From Stomorhina lunata (taxonomy: Eukaryota; Arthropoda; Insecta; Diptera; Rhiniidae), in NCBI GenBank assembly GCA_933228675.1, contig OW121742.1, forward strand, positions 124,101,983 to 124,165,982: a DNA stretch of 64,000 nt, given 5' to 3'. Positions 34,481-46,460 of the stretch are shown in pieces (the first letter of the stretch is position 1; every line of letters begins with the position of its first letter). The position numbers and the translations under genes are program-made. Below the pieces are notes generated by a model. It worked only from the letters and a program-made list of their open reading frames with translations. It was not told the DNA's origin and ran no database searches.

Positions 34481-36550
34481 AAATTATAACAGTTTCGTTA
34501 GTGGTTTTTAAAGAAAATCTTTTAAAACTGTTATAACTGTTTAATTAATGTTTTTCTATAGCAAATCTTGTGAAATTTTGTTAAGCTGTTATTTGATATT
34601 ATCTAATGGACTTCTTGTATAGCTATTATAACAGTTTCCTTAAGGATTTTTATAAAAAATCTTATAAAACTGTTACAAAACCTTTATAAAGTATTTTTTA
34701 AAATCTTATGAAACTATTACAACACCTTAATAAAGTATTTTAAAGTGGTTTAAAAAACCTAAATATAACCGTTAATACAGTTATTACAAATTGTTATACC
34801 AGTTTTCTTAAAGATTTTCTATAGCAAATTTTGTGAAACTGTTATTAATGAAACTATTATAACAGTTTCCCTAAGAATTTTCTATAGAAAATCTTGTGAA
34901 ACTCGTATAACAGTTTTCTTAAGGAGTTTCTTATCTTATTAATCTCTTATAACAGGTTTCTAAAGGGTTTTCCTGTGAAAATATTGTGCAACTTTTTTAA
35001 CGATTTTGTTTAAGAAAATGTTCTCAAATCCTTAACAAAACTTTTATAACAGTTTTCTTATACAAAATCTTGTTAAACTCTTATAACAATTTTCTTGAGA
35101 ATTTTCTTAAAAAAAAAAAAAATTGTGAAACTGTTATAACAGTTTCCTTTAAGATTTTCTATAGAAAATCTTGTGAAACTGTTATAACGGTTTCCTTTAA
35201 GATTCTCTATAGAAAATCTTGTGAAACTGTTATAACAGTTTCCTTTAAGATTTTCTATAGAAAATCTTGAGAAACTGTTATAACAGTTTCCTTTAAGATT
35301 TTCTATAGAAAATCTTGTGAAACTGTTATAACAGTTTTTTTTAAGATTTTCTATAGAAAATCTTGTGAAACTGTTATAACAGTTTAATTCAGAATTTTCT
35401 ATAGAAAATCTTGTGAAACTGTTATAACAGTTTTCTTTAAGATTTTCTATAGAAAATATTTTATAATGAACATTTTTCTATAGAAAAAATTTTAAAATGA
35501 TTTTTTTTTTATAGAAAAAATTTTATAATGAAAATTTTTCTATAGAAAAAATATTTTAATGAAAATTTTTCTATAGAAAAAAATTTTTAATGAAAATTTT
35601 TCTACAGAAAAAATATAGAAAAAATTTTATAATGAAAATTTTTTTATAGAAAAAAAATATATATTAAGAAATTTTTTTATAGAATCAATTTTATAAAGAA
35701 AATGTTTGTGAAAAAATTATTGTGAAACTGTTATAACAGTTTCCTATAGAAAATCTTGTGAAACTGTAATAACAATTAAACATTTATAACTATAGTAAAT
35801 CTTGTGATTTTCTAAACATAAACTTGTGAAACTGTTATAACAGTTTCCTTTAAGATTTTCTACAGAAAATCTCTTGAAACTGTTAAAACAGTTTCTCTTA
35901 AAATTTTCTATAAAAAATCTTGTGAAACTGTTATAACAGTTTCTTTTAAAGATTTAAGATTTTCTATAGAAAATCTTGTGAAACTGTTATAAAAGTTTCC
36001 TTTAAGATTTTCTATAGAGAATCTTGTGAAACTGTTATAACAGTTTCACAAGATTTTCTATAGAAAATCTTAAAAAAAACTGTTATAGAAAATCTTTTGA
36101 AACTGTTATAACAGTTTCCTATAAGATTTTCTATAGAAAATCTTGTGAAACTGTTATAAAAGTTTCCTTTAAGATTTTCTATAGAGAATCTTGTGAAACT
36201 GTTATAACAGTTTCACAAGATTTTCTATAGAAAATCTTAAAAAAAAAACTGTTATAACAGTTTCACAAGATTCTCTACAGAAAATCTTAAAGGAAACTTT
36301 TATAACAGTTTCACAAGATTTTCTATAGAAAATCTTTTGAAGCTGTTATTACAGTTTCCTATAAGATTTTCTATAGAAAATCTTGTGAAACTGTTATAAC
36401 AGTCTCATTTGAGATTTTTTATACAAAATTTTGTGAAACTGTTATAACAGTTTCCTTTAACATTCCATAGAAAATCTTGTGAAACTCTTATAAAAGTTTC
36501 CTTCAAGATTTTTAATAACAAATTTTGCAAATTAAGTATAACAATTTCTA
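34480..36550 (+). repeat. 48-bp dual-palindrome satellite with internal inversions
   Basis: The monomer is GATTTTCTATAGAAAATC (18-bp perfect palindrome), linker TTGTG, AAACTGTTATAACAGTTT (18-bp perfect palindrome), linker CCTTTAA: 48 bp, exact between 35153, 35201 and 35249. At 36040-36350 the linker reads CACAA instead, so monomers are inverted, and orientation switches several times. A piece of about 170 bp with the same switch is present twice (about 36000 and 36170). The first 600 bp are diverged. 35450-35700 carries interspersed ATTTTTCTATAGAAAAAAT units. Confidence 0.9.
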
Positions 36551-37890
36551 ATATTATATAACAGAGATCTTTTGAATTTATATTACCTTTAAAACTGCCT
36601 TAATCCTGTCAAAATCCATTCTTAAGTCATAAGTACATACATATAAGGATTAGTAATCCTTAAAAAATCCTATAATTTCAAAAATCCTATAATTCCATAA
36701 TAATTGTAAGCGTCATATGTTTTGAAAATATCAGTTTTGTTGTTGTCAAAGTCAATGACAGTAAACAGGATAATAACCACAAAACCTTAAGAGAGACTCT
36801 AAAACAAGAAAGAGAGAATCAATACAAATTCTTATACAACAGAGATCGCAAAAGGAAACACTCCACTTCAAAAAAACTCAACAAACCGTATGATACAAAA
36901 GTGAGCAAAAAACGTAAAACTAAATGAACATAATTGTATGAAAGAAACCTTAAATGACGACAGCCGGCACGCGACCAGGTAACAAAGAACAAGAGGAGTC
37001 TATAGCAGGTAGGAAATTTCAAGGGAGAATTTTGAACATAGGAATTTTTAAAGCTTTTAATAAAACTTTGTGGCCTTTTAAAGATCATTGATTTTAATTA
37101 AGATTTTTGTTTTAATTTTTGAGAAAAAAGGACTTCAGAAAAAGTGACTAAGAAAACGGAAGGAAGTAAATTTTAGATAAACATCTAATAATTTTAGTTA
37201 TTTTCATTATTATGAGTCTCTAGAAGAGATTGCTCAAATTACAGTTCCGGTCTTTAGGAATCCTTTTCATTAAAATTTCTCAAAAAAATTGTTACTTATG
37301 TGCAATCATCTGTTTATGTTATTATTGAGCCACTCTTGAAAATCCTGATTGAAAATATTTTCTGTACCAGGTAACATATGTTGCCAGGCTTATGAAAGAA
37401 ACAAAAACTGAACAGCTATAGACAAAAAATATTGACTCTTGGCACTTTTCTTTTATAAGGGATTTTTGTTTAGATACGAAAATTTTTTTGCTTTCATTAC
37501 TTTTTGCTCTTGACCAAAACAACTGACGCTTTTTTTCCAGTTTTATTATTCATTACAAATTTATTGATGATGAAAAAAGGTTCATCATCAGAGTTTTCAT
37601 TGTTAGTTATCTAAGGACTTATCGTAGACAAAACATGTTAACCTTATGTCCTGTTTAGATTTAAATCGAAATATTAGGTATTTGAGGAATTTGAAAGAAT
37701 TTTTTAGTTATTTTAAATAAGCAAAACTGTATGAAGAAAATCATTGACCCACCAATGATTATCAACTAAGGGTCAGAGGGGTTGTTAGAATTTTATATGG
37801 AATTTTCTCACTATTTAAAATATGAGAAAATATCATACCGAATAATAATCTGTTATATCACAATTAAATTTAAAGAATATATCAGACAAA
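36551..37890. other. Unique DNA, no gene recognised
   Basis: The minus-strand ORFs at 36819-37088 and 37322-37522 have aromatic/serine-rich low-complexity composition and no known motif. Not called. Confidence 0.45.
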
Positions 37891-37894
37891 ACTG

Positions 37895-40520
37895 TATAGA
37901 AAAAATTTTATAATGAACATTTTTCCATAAAAAATTTTATAACGAATTTTATTTTGTAATGAACATTTTTCTATAGAAAAAATTTTATAATGACAATTTT
38001 TTATAGAAAAAAATTTATAATGAAAAATTTTCTATAAAAAAAAGTTAAAGTAAAAATTTTTCTATAGAAAAAATTGTATAATAAAAATTTTTCCATGGAA
38101 AAATTTTTCTATAGAAAAAATTTTAAAATTAAAATTTTTCTATAGAAAAAATTTTAAAATTAAAATTTTTCTATAGAAAAAATTTTAAAATTAAAATTTT
38201 TCTATAGAAAAAATTTTAAAATTAAAATTTTTCTATAGAAAAAATTTTAAAATTAAAATTTTTCTATAGAAAATTTTGTTATGAAAATTTGTCCATAAAA
38301 AAACTTTTATAATGAAAAATTTTCTATAAAACAAATTTATAATGAAAATTTTTCTATTAAAAATTTTTACAATGAAAATTTTTCTATTAAAAACTTTTTA
38401 CAATGAAAATTTTTCTATAGAAAAAATTTAATATTATTTTTAATTTTATAATGCAAATTTTTTTATAGAAAAAAATTTATAATAAAAATTATTCTATAGA
38501 AAAAAATTTACAATGAAAATTTTTCATACATAAATTTTTCTATAGAAAATTTTTTTCTGGAAGAAAATTTATAATGAAAATTTATAATGAAAATTTTTCA
38601 ATAGAAAAAATTTTATAATGAAAACTTTTCTAGAAAAACTTTTTTAGAAAAAATTGTATAATGAAATTTTTTCTATAGAAAAAATTTTATAATGAAATTT
38701 TTTCTATAGAAAAAATTTTATAATGAAATTTTTTCTGTAGAAAAAATTTTATGAAATTTTTTCTATAGAAAAAATTTTATTTCTATAGAAAAAATTTTTT
38801 TTCTATAGAAAAAATTTTATAATGAAATTTTTTCTATAGAAAAAATTTTATAATGAAATTTTTTCTATAGAAAAAATTTTATAATGAAATTTTTTCTATA
38901 GAAAAAATTTTATAATGAAATTTTTTCTATAGAAAAAATTTTATAATGAAATTTTTTCTATAGAAAAAATTTTATAATGAAATTTTTTCTATAGAAAAAA
39001 TTTTATAATGAAATTTTTTCTATAGAAAAAATTTTATAATGAAATTTTTTCTATAGAAAAAATTTTATAATGAAATTTTTTCTATAGAAAAAATTTTATA
39101 ATGAAATTTTTTCTATAGAAAAAATTTTATAATGAAATTTTTTCTATAGAAAAAATTTTATAATGAAATTTTTTCTATAGAAAAAATTTTATAATAAAAT
39201 TTTTTCTATAGAAAAAATTTTATAATGAAGTTTTTTCTATAGAAAAAATTTTATAATGAAATTTTTTCTATAGAAAAAATTTTATAATGAAATTTTTTCT
39301 ATAGAAAAAATTTTATAATGAAATTTTTTCTATAGAAAAAATTTTATAATGAAATTTTTTCTATAGAAAAAATTTCATAATGAAATTTTTTCTATAGAAA
39401 AAATTTTATAATGAAATTTTTTCTATAGAAAAAATTTTATAATGAAATTTTTTCTATAGAAAAAATTTTATAATGAAATTTTTTCTATAGAAAAAATTTT
39501 ATAATGAAATTTTTTCTATAGAAAAAATTTTATAATGAAATTTTTTCTATAGAAAAAATTTTATAATGAAATTTTTTCTATAGAAAAAATTTTATAATGA
39601 AATTTTTTCTATAGAAAAAATTTTATAATGAAATTTTTTCTATACAAAAAATTTTATAATGAAATTTTTTCTATAGAAAAAATTTTATAATGAAATTTTT
39701 TCTATAGAAAAAATTTTATAATAAAATTTTTTCTATAGAAAAAATTTTATAATGAAGTTTTTTCTATAGAAAAAATTTTATAATGAAATTTTTTCTATAG
39801 AAAAAATTTTATAATGAAATTTTTTCTATAGAAAAAATTTTATAATGAAATTTTTTCTATAGAAAAAATTTTATAATAAAATTTTTTTTATAGAAAACAT
39901 TTTATAACAAATTTTTTTCTATAGAAAAAATTTTATAATGGAAAATTTTCTATAGAAAAATTTTATAATAAAAATTTTTGTATAGAAGAAATTTTATTAT
40001 GAACACTTCTCTATCGAAACAATTTGACAACGAAAATTTTTCTATAGAAAAAATTTTATAACTAAATTTTTTCTATAGAGAAAATTTGATAACGAAATTT
40101 TTTCTATAGAAAAAATTTTATAACGAAATTTTTACTATAGAAAAAATTTTATAACGAAATTTTTTCTATAGAAAAAATTTTATAACGAAATTTTTTCTAT
40201 AGAAAAAATTTTATAATGAAATTTTTTCTATAGAAAAAATTTTATAACGAAATTTTTTCTATAGAAAAAATTTTATAACGAAATTTCTTTCTATAGAAAA
40301 AGTTTTATAATGAATTTTTTTCTATAGAAAAAGTTTTATAATGAATTTTTTTCTATAGAAGAAAATTTATAATGAAAATTTTTCTATAGAAAAAAATTTA
40401 AAATGAAAATTTTTCTATAAAAAAAAAAAAAAAAATTATGATGCAAATTTTTTTTTAACAATTTTTAATCGAATTTTATAGAAAAATTTTCGATCTAAAA
40501 TTTTTGTATAGAAAAAATAT
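37895..40520 (+). repeat. 31-bp palindromic-monomer array (TTTTTTCTATAGAAAAAA)
   Basis: The monomer is ATAATGAAA + TTTTTTCTATAGAAAAAA + TTTT, 31 bp, centred on a perfect palindrome. From about 38640 to 39890 some 40 monomers are nearly identical. The variant pair ATAATAAAATT then AATGAAGTTTT occurs at 39191 and 39718, exactly 527 bp (17 monomers) apart, showing a block duplication. The flanks are diverged, and 40025-40300 uses the ATAACGAAA variant. Confidence 0.93.
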
Positions 40521-41440
40521 ATATGACCTTTAAACAGTTTTCTCAGACGATTTTCTGTAGAAACCTCATTTTATACTTGTTTCCTTTTCAATCTTGATGT
40601 CATTGAAAATATTTAATTTCTCTAAAAAATTGTAGCATTGATTTTCTTTTTATTCCTTTTTGTAAATTGCTTAAGAGGATTAAAAAAGGATCTTCAATTT
40701 TAAACCTCTTTCTTTTTACGTTTCTCTTCTTTGTTTAATTTCGTGGGCTCAAAGCGTAAAAAATCAAATCCCTCAAGTCGATTTTTTTTAAGATGTGAAT
40801 TATTTTTGAATTTTAGATTTTGCTTTAATTTTTGTTCGAGAGGAAAAAAGAAGCACCTGCTATTTTGACTTAAAAAAAACTGACTCTAAAAAAACTATAC
40901 AAAATCCCCAACAGACAGTTAAGAAACTGAAATGGAGTGCTTACAGTTAACCACAGAAGGTAGAAAGAGAAAAGATCTGTTAACCTTTAAAAGAGAATAG
41001 GGGTTGGTGGAGGTTTATGGAATTTAGGGAATGTGATTTCTTAAAGAAAAACTAGTTCACAAATTATTTAGGAATATATTTGTGATAAATTTTTCTTTAT
41101 TAATTTAGAAAAAAAAGAGATGCTTTTTATAATGTGAGTATCATTTAGGGGTTAAATTACATTTGAGATTAAATTTAAATGCTTCATTTGTAGGTATATG
41201 GATGTTTTGGAAATATACATTTTTTGACCATATCTAAGTTTAAACCCTGCAGCTTAAGTGAATATTTTATGATCGTTAAGATCTTTAAGTCGGAAATTGA
41301 GTTAATACAATTTCCGACTTAGGTTCAAGTTCTAGCTCAGTTCTTTTTCCAATTTAGTTCTATCAAATAAAAATCCGATTTAAAGCAACAAATTACATAT
41401 TTCGGGACAATAAAGAAATATAATCTCGATAAAAATATTT
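40521..41440. other. Unique AT-rich DNA
   Basis: No gene or repeat recognised between two CTATAG-type arrays. Confidence 0.5.
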
Positions 41441-43915
41441 TATTAACAAAAAATTTGCAAATTTCTATAGAAAAATGTTTGATGAAAAAATTTTCTATAG
41501 AAAAATTTTTGATGAAAAAATTTTCTATAGAAAAATTTTTGATAAAAAATTTTTTATTGAAAAATTTTTGATAAAAAATTTTTTATTGAAAAATTTTTGA
41601 TAAAAAAATTTTCTATAGAAAAATTTTTAATAAAAAAAAAAATTATAGAAACATTTTTGATAAAAAAAAATGTTCTATAGAAAAATTTTTGATAAAAAAA
41701 TTTTCTATAGAAAAATTCTTGATAACAATATTTTCTATAGAAAAATTTTTAATAAAAAAATTTTCTATAGAAAAATTTTATATAAAAAAAAAAATTTTAT
41801 ACAAAAAAATTTTTATTAAAAAATTATAGAAAAACTTTTGATAAAAAAATTTTCTATAGAAAAACTTTTGATAAAAAAATGTTCTATAGAAAAATTTTTG
41901 ATAAAAAAATTTTCTATAGAAAAATTTTTGATAAAAAAAATTTTCTATAGAAAAATTTTTGATAAAAAAATTTTCTATAGAAAAATTTTTAATGAAAAAA
42001 AATTATAGAAAAATTTTTGATAAAAAAATGTTCTATAGAAAAATTTGTTGATAAAAAAATGTTCTATAGAAAAATTTGTTGATAAAAAAATGTTCTATAG
42101 AAAAATTTTTGATAAAAAAAATTTCTATATAAAAATTCTTGATAACAAAATTTTCTATAGAAAAATTTTTAATAAAAAAATTTTCTATAGAAAAGTTTTT
42201 AATAAAAAAAAAATTTTATAGAAAAATTTTTGATAAAAAAAATTTCTATAGAACAATTTTTGATAAAAAAAAATTTCTATAGAAAAATTCTTGATAATAA
42301 AATTTTCTATAGAAAAATTTATAATAAAAAAAAATTTCTATAGAAAAATTTTTTATAAAAAAAAAAATTTATAGAAAAATTTTTGATAAAAAAATTTTTT
42401 TTTTGATAAAAAATTTTCTATAGAAAAATTCTTGATAAAAAAAAAAAAAAATTCTATAGAAAATTTTTTTATAAAAAAAAAATTATAGAAAAATTTTTGA
42501 TAAAAAAAATTTTTTTTGATAAAAAATTTTTATAGAAAAATTCTTGATAACAACATTTTCTATAGAAAAATTTTTGATAAAAAAATTTTTAATGAAAAAT
42601 TTTCTATAGAAAAATTTTTAATGAAAAATTTTCTATAGAAAAATGTTTGATAAAAAAATGTTCTATAGAAAAATTGTTGATAAAAAAATTGTCTATAGAA
42701 AATATATAAAAAAAAAATTTATAGAAAAATTTTTGATAAAAAAATTTTCTATAGAAAAATTTTTAATAAAAAAAATTATAGAAACATTTTTGATAAAAAA
42801 AATGTTCTATAGAAAAATTTTTGATAAAAAAATTTTCTATAGAAAAATTTTATATAAAAAAAAATTTTAATACAAAAATGTTTGATAAAAAAAAATTTCT
42901 ATAGAAAAATTTTTATTAAAAAATTATAGAAAAACTTTTGATAAAAAAATTTTTCTATAGAAAAATTCTTGATAATAAAATTTTCTATAGAAAAATTTTT
43001 AATAAAAAAAAAAAATTCTATAGAAAAATTTTTTATAAAAAAAAAAAAATTATAGAAAAATTTTTGATAAAAAAAATTTTTTTTTGATAAAAAATTTTTA
43101 TAGAAAAATTCTTGATAACAACATTTTCTATAGAAAAAATTTTGATAAAAAAATTTTTAATGAAAAATTTTCTATAGAAAAAATTTTAATGAAAAATTTT
43201 TAATGAAAAATTTTCTATAGAAAAATGTTTGATAAAAAAATTTTCTATAGCAAAATTTCTGATAAAAAATTTTCTATAGAAAATATATAAAAAAAAATTT
43301 ATAGAAAAATTTTTGATAATAAATTTTCTATAGAAAATTTTTTGATAAAAATATTTTCTATAGAAAAATTTTTGATAAAAAAATTTTCTATAGAAAAATT
43401 TTTTATAAAGAAATGTTCTATACAAACATTTTTGAATAAAAAAATTTTCTATAGAAAATTTTTTGGTAAAAATATATTCTATAGAAAAATTTTTTATAAA
43501 AAAACTTACTTTAGAAAAATTTTTTTATAAAAAAATTTTCTATAGAAAAATTTTTGATAAAAAAAAATTTCTATAGAAAAATTTGTGATAAAAAAAATTT
43601 TCTATAGAAAAATTTTTGATAAAAAAATTTTATATAGAAAAATTTTTGATAAAAAAAAAATTTTCTATAGAAAAATTTTTGATAAAAAAATTTTATATAG
43701 AAAAATTGTTGACAAAAAAATTTTCTAAAGAAAAATTTTTGATAAAAAAAAAAAATTTTTCTATAGAAAAATTTTTGATAAAAAAATTTTCTAAAGAAAA
43801 ATATTTGAGAAAAAAATTTTCATTCGGAAAATTTTTGATAAAATAATTTTCTATAGCAAAATTTTTGATAAAAAAATTTTCTATAGAAAAATTTTTGATA
43901 AAAATAATTTGAAAA
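41441..43915 (+). repeat. ~30-bp monomer array (CTATAGAAAAATTTTTGATA)
   Basis: The monomer is CTATAGAAAAATTTTTGATA + AAAAAATTTT, about 30 bp with frequent A-run length changes. TTTTCTATAGAAAA is palindromic in each unit. Reading frames over it give repeats of IEKFLIKKFS or the minus-strand IKNFSIENFF. These change frame wherever an A run slips, so they are not genes. Confidence 0.92.
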
Positions 43916-46090
43916 AAAAAATGGAGTAGAAAACATTTTCTTTTTAAAACGTTAGAACTACACATTGAAAAAATACCTATTTTAGTTAAAAGTATAAAAA
44001 ACGGCAACTTTGCCGACTAGTTTTTTCTTCTGTTATCTTTGCGCCGACCCTTGATTATCAATATATATTTTTTTATATGGTTAAGCAATTTGTCATAGCA
44101 GTTTTTCGATTTCCTTGAGACACCTTTAAATTTTAAAAATCATGTTTTAAAGTTTAAAACATGATTTTTAAACGCTTCAACTGCTTGCAAATTTACGGAG
44201 AATCGATGTTCGCTTGCTCAAAACTTTACTTTTTTTCGAGATATATGAAAGCTTGCATTGTCATGATGGTATATGATTCGTCTTCGAGGTCTAAGAAGCA
44301 AAGCAAAGTAACCTTCAGGTAAATACTGCCTATATTATATATTGTGAGCCTATATTCAAAACCGACTATGAACCAAATAGAATATTTTAATGAGAGACAA
44401 AAAAACTGTTTAATATCCAAAATATTTAAATAGAAGTCAATATTTTTTCTACAATAAATTAAAGACAAAGTTCTATATAAGACTTCCCTCTAATTTTTAT
44501 TATTGTGATGTAACTATTATAAAAAAAGCAGTTCCCCAATAAAAAGCTATTTTGAAAAAATTTGGTTCATAGTCGGTATTGAATATAGGCTCACGATATC
44601 GTTTATACAAATTGGGTTACCTTCTTTCGAAAGGGATAGTAGATAGTATATAGGTGAAACGGAGATATGAAGCAAAAACTTTATAATATAAAGATGTTGC
44701 ACATCCATACATTGATTTGCCGTATGGTCCATTTGAAAAGTCCCATGAAAAAGGGTGTATACAACTGATGGAGATGATTATCCAATGAGAGTAAGCTAAG
44801 GTTCCGGATATATAAATAGTACATCTCGTAGTTTCAAACCTAGTGTTAGCCTGTTTATTCTTAAATTTATAGTGTAGCTTCTTCAAAATCGAACATAAAT
44901 TGGTAAAATGTTTGGTAAAGATTTTTATGAAAGGGCAAAATTAAAAGTCTGATATCGTGCCTTAAAAATTTTAAGGCAAAAGCGTGCCAATTTTAATAAT
45001 ATTTGCCTGTAAACCGCACCACACACTTGACCAATTCATTTTAGCTTGAGGTTGATCGTTACTGCCACTGCTCTCCTGCTGTTGCATGAATTTCGGTTAA
45101 GAATCAGTTGAGCAGTAGAGGAAGGGTTTATTACAAAGCGTCTTAAAAATGCTGTAAATATGTTTAAAAAAAGCAAAAAAAAAAGGATAAAACCACTTTC
45201 ATTTTTTTCCTTGAATCTTGAGTTTGGGTTTTTCGTGGTACTTGAAGAGAACTGCTGCTGAAATTTGTTGCAAAGTTATTTTCAATCTTGCAACATTTGT
45301 TATTGTGGCTTAATTTTGTTTTGAAAAAAACTTTACAGGTTTTTTTTTTGTGTTAATCTTTGGTTAAACAAATTTTAAAGAAGAATACCGTTGTTTGCTC
45401 CTTTTTTTTTTGAATAAAATTAAATGCACAAATTTAAATTTGTTTTTGTAAGAAACCTGGCCTGTTTAAATTTTGGAAAGAAAGAAAACAAGCAAGGGTT
45501 TATTTCCCTTAATGTCCTTTTTTTGTGAATGTAACCCTTTTCCTTTTTCAAATAAAGAGTTTTAAATTAAATGACGGAATGAATGTCTGACTTTGGATGA
45601 AAGAAAAATCAACAGTTGCAGTTTTCATTGTTCTTAAGAAGAAATTGACACAAAATCGTGCCCCTTTAACAACAACCACGTGCCACCGCCACATTGTGTG
45701 CAACTGTTATTTTTCGCGTTATTCCTTAAAAAAAAGATACAAACTGCATCATAAAGCATCGAAAAACGCACCTTGCATTTTTGAGCTTATGATCCGATCC
45801 CTCTCTTTTCTTAGCTTTTTGCCTTCAATACAATTCATTTCAGTTCAATTCAATTCAATTCATTTGAACAAATTCGTTATTCGACAGGTTTCGTCGTCGT
45901 TCGTTTGTCGTTAAATGAAATTTATTTTTAGTTTATGCAACAAGTTGTAAATCAATGATGATCGATTTCAACACGAGACTAATTCACATGATATATTGTT
46001 CGTTCGTTCGTTCGTTCGTTTCACTTTGGTGCCGTTACTTTGGTCGATTTTCAGCTGAAAAGGACACCCTCTGCTACTTTAACATTTTGT
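43916..46090. other. Non-coding, with inverted repeats and a TTCG microsatellite
   Basis: Contains a 41-nt perfect palindrome at 44132-44172, an inverted pair at 44344-44378/44560-44594, and a (GTTC)n run at 45998-46021. Minus-strand frames at 44226-44886 and plus-strand frames at 45597-46137 do not resemble any protein I know. I could not assign them. Confidence 0.4.
44344..44594. repeat. Inverted repeat, 35-bp arms, ~180-bp spacer
   Basis: GTGAGCCTATATTCAAAACC + GACTATGAACCAAAT (44344-44378) is the reverse complement of 44560-44594 with one mismatch. Weaker similarity continues outward (AATATAxGCTCAC..GGTTAC). No target duplication found. Confidence 0.6.
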
Positions 46091-46117
46091 GGAATTATTT
46101 ATTTCATTCATCTTTTG

Positions 46118-46123
46118 TTTATT
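46118..46123 (-). terminator. Poly(A) signal of the TTC36-like gene
   Basis: Minus-strand AATAAA about 90 bases after the stop codon. A second AATAAA lies at 46098-46103. Either would give a short 3' UTR. Confidence 0.5.
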
Positions 46124-46212
46124 ACATGTTCCTGTAATTAAAACGTATTTACAAAACAATACATTCAATTTAATTCTTAATTAATCTAGTTACTTCGTTA
46201 ATGGGGTCAAAC

Positions 46213-46460
46213 TTATTTCTCTAATTGCTCAAAAGCTTGTCGTAACATTTGGTTGCACAAGGCAGCGAAGGGATTAATTTCCACCAATTGTTGTTTAGCA
46301 AATTTACTGCCCATTTTGGCAGCTTCTTCAAAATCCAGGCGGGCTTCATCTAGCTTGTCTTGTTTCCTCAAGAGTACACCACGTTGACATAGAGCATGAC
46401 ATTTGGTTTTGGGCTGGTTATGACTGTTCTCCAAGGCCAGATTGAGGTCAGCAAAGGCAG
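46213..46460 (-). CDS. Ttc36: TTC36-like TPR protein, exon 2
   Basis: Codes residues 111-192 and the stop. The acceptor is TTTTCTTCTAG directly before 46460. The first codon, Ala111, is split after its first base and supplied by exon 1. It contains the end of TPR2 (AAFADLNLALENS), TPR3 (CHALCQRGVLLRKQDKLDEA then RLDFEEAAKMG, residues 131-161) and the C-terminal signature EINPFAALCNQMLRQ (171-185), which I recognise from TTC36/HBP21 (NPYAALCN.M). The whole protein is 192 residues, close to the human TTC36 length as I recall it. The family is a small soluble TPR scaffold reported as Hsp70-interacting. That function is family knowledge, not visible here. A frame starting at 46434 would need TTG as start, so it is not a separate gene. 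Confidence 0.9.

Noticed and set aside
42643..44007. Lysine/isoleucine/phenylalanine-rich reading frames (IEKFLIKK / ENFFIKNF repeats), also at 54720-54908 and 60186-60515
   Set aside because: They are translations of tandem hairpin monomers. Frames shift wherever an A or T run changes length, occur on both strands, and have no conserved start.
44547..44886. Overlapping minus-strand frames (61 and 89 residues) as a decayed membrane or chemoreceptor gene
   Set aside because: The hydrophobic composition is explained by AT-rich DNA. No receptor motif could be placed, and no splice structure was found.
45597..45914. 105-residue plus-strand frame downstream of TTC36
   Set aside because: Low-complexity Ser/Phe-rich reading of CAATTC and TCG repeats. 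No family resemblance or start context.
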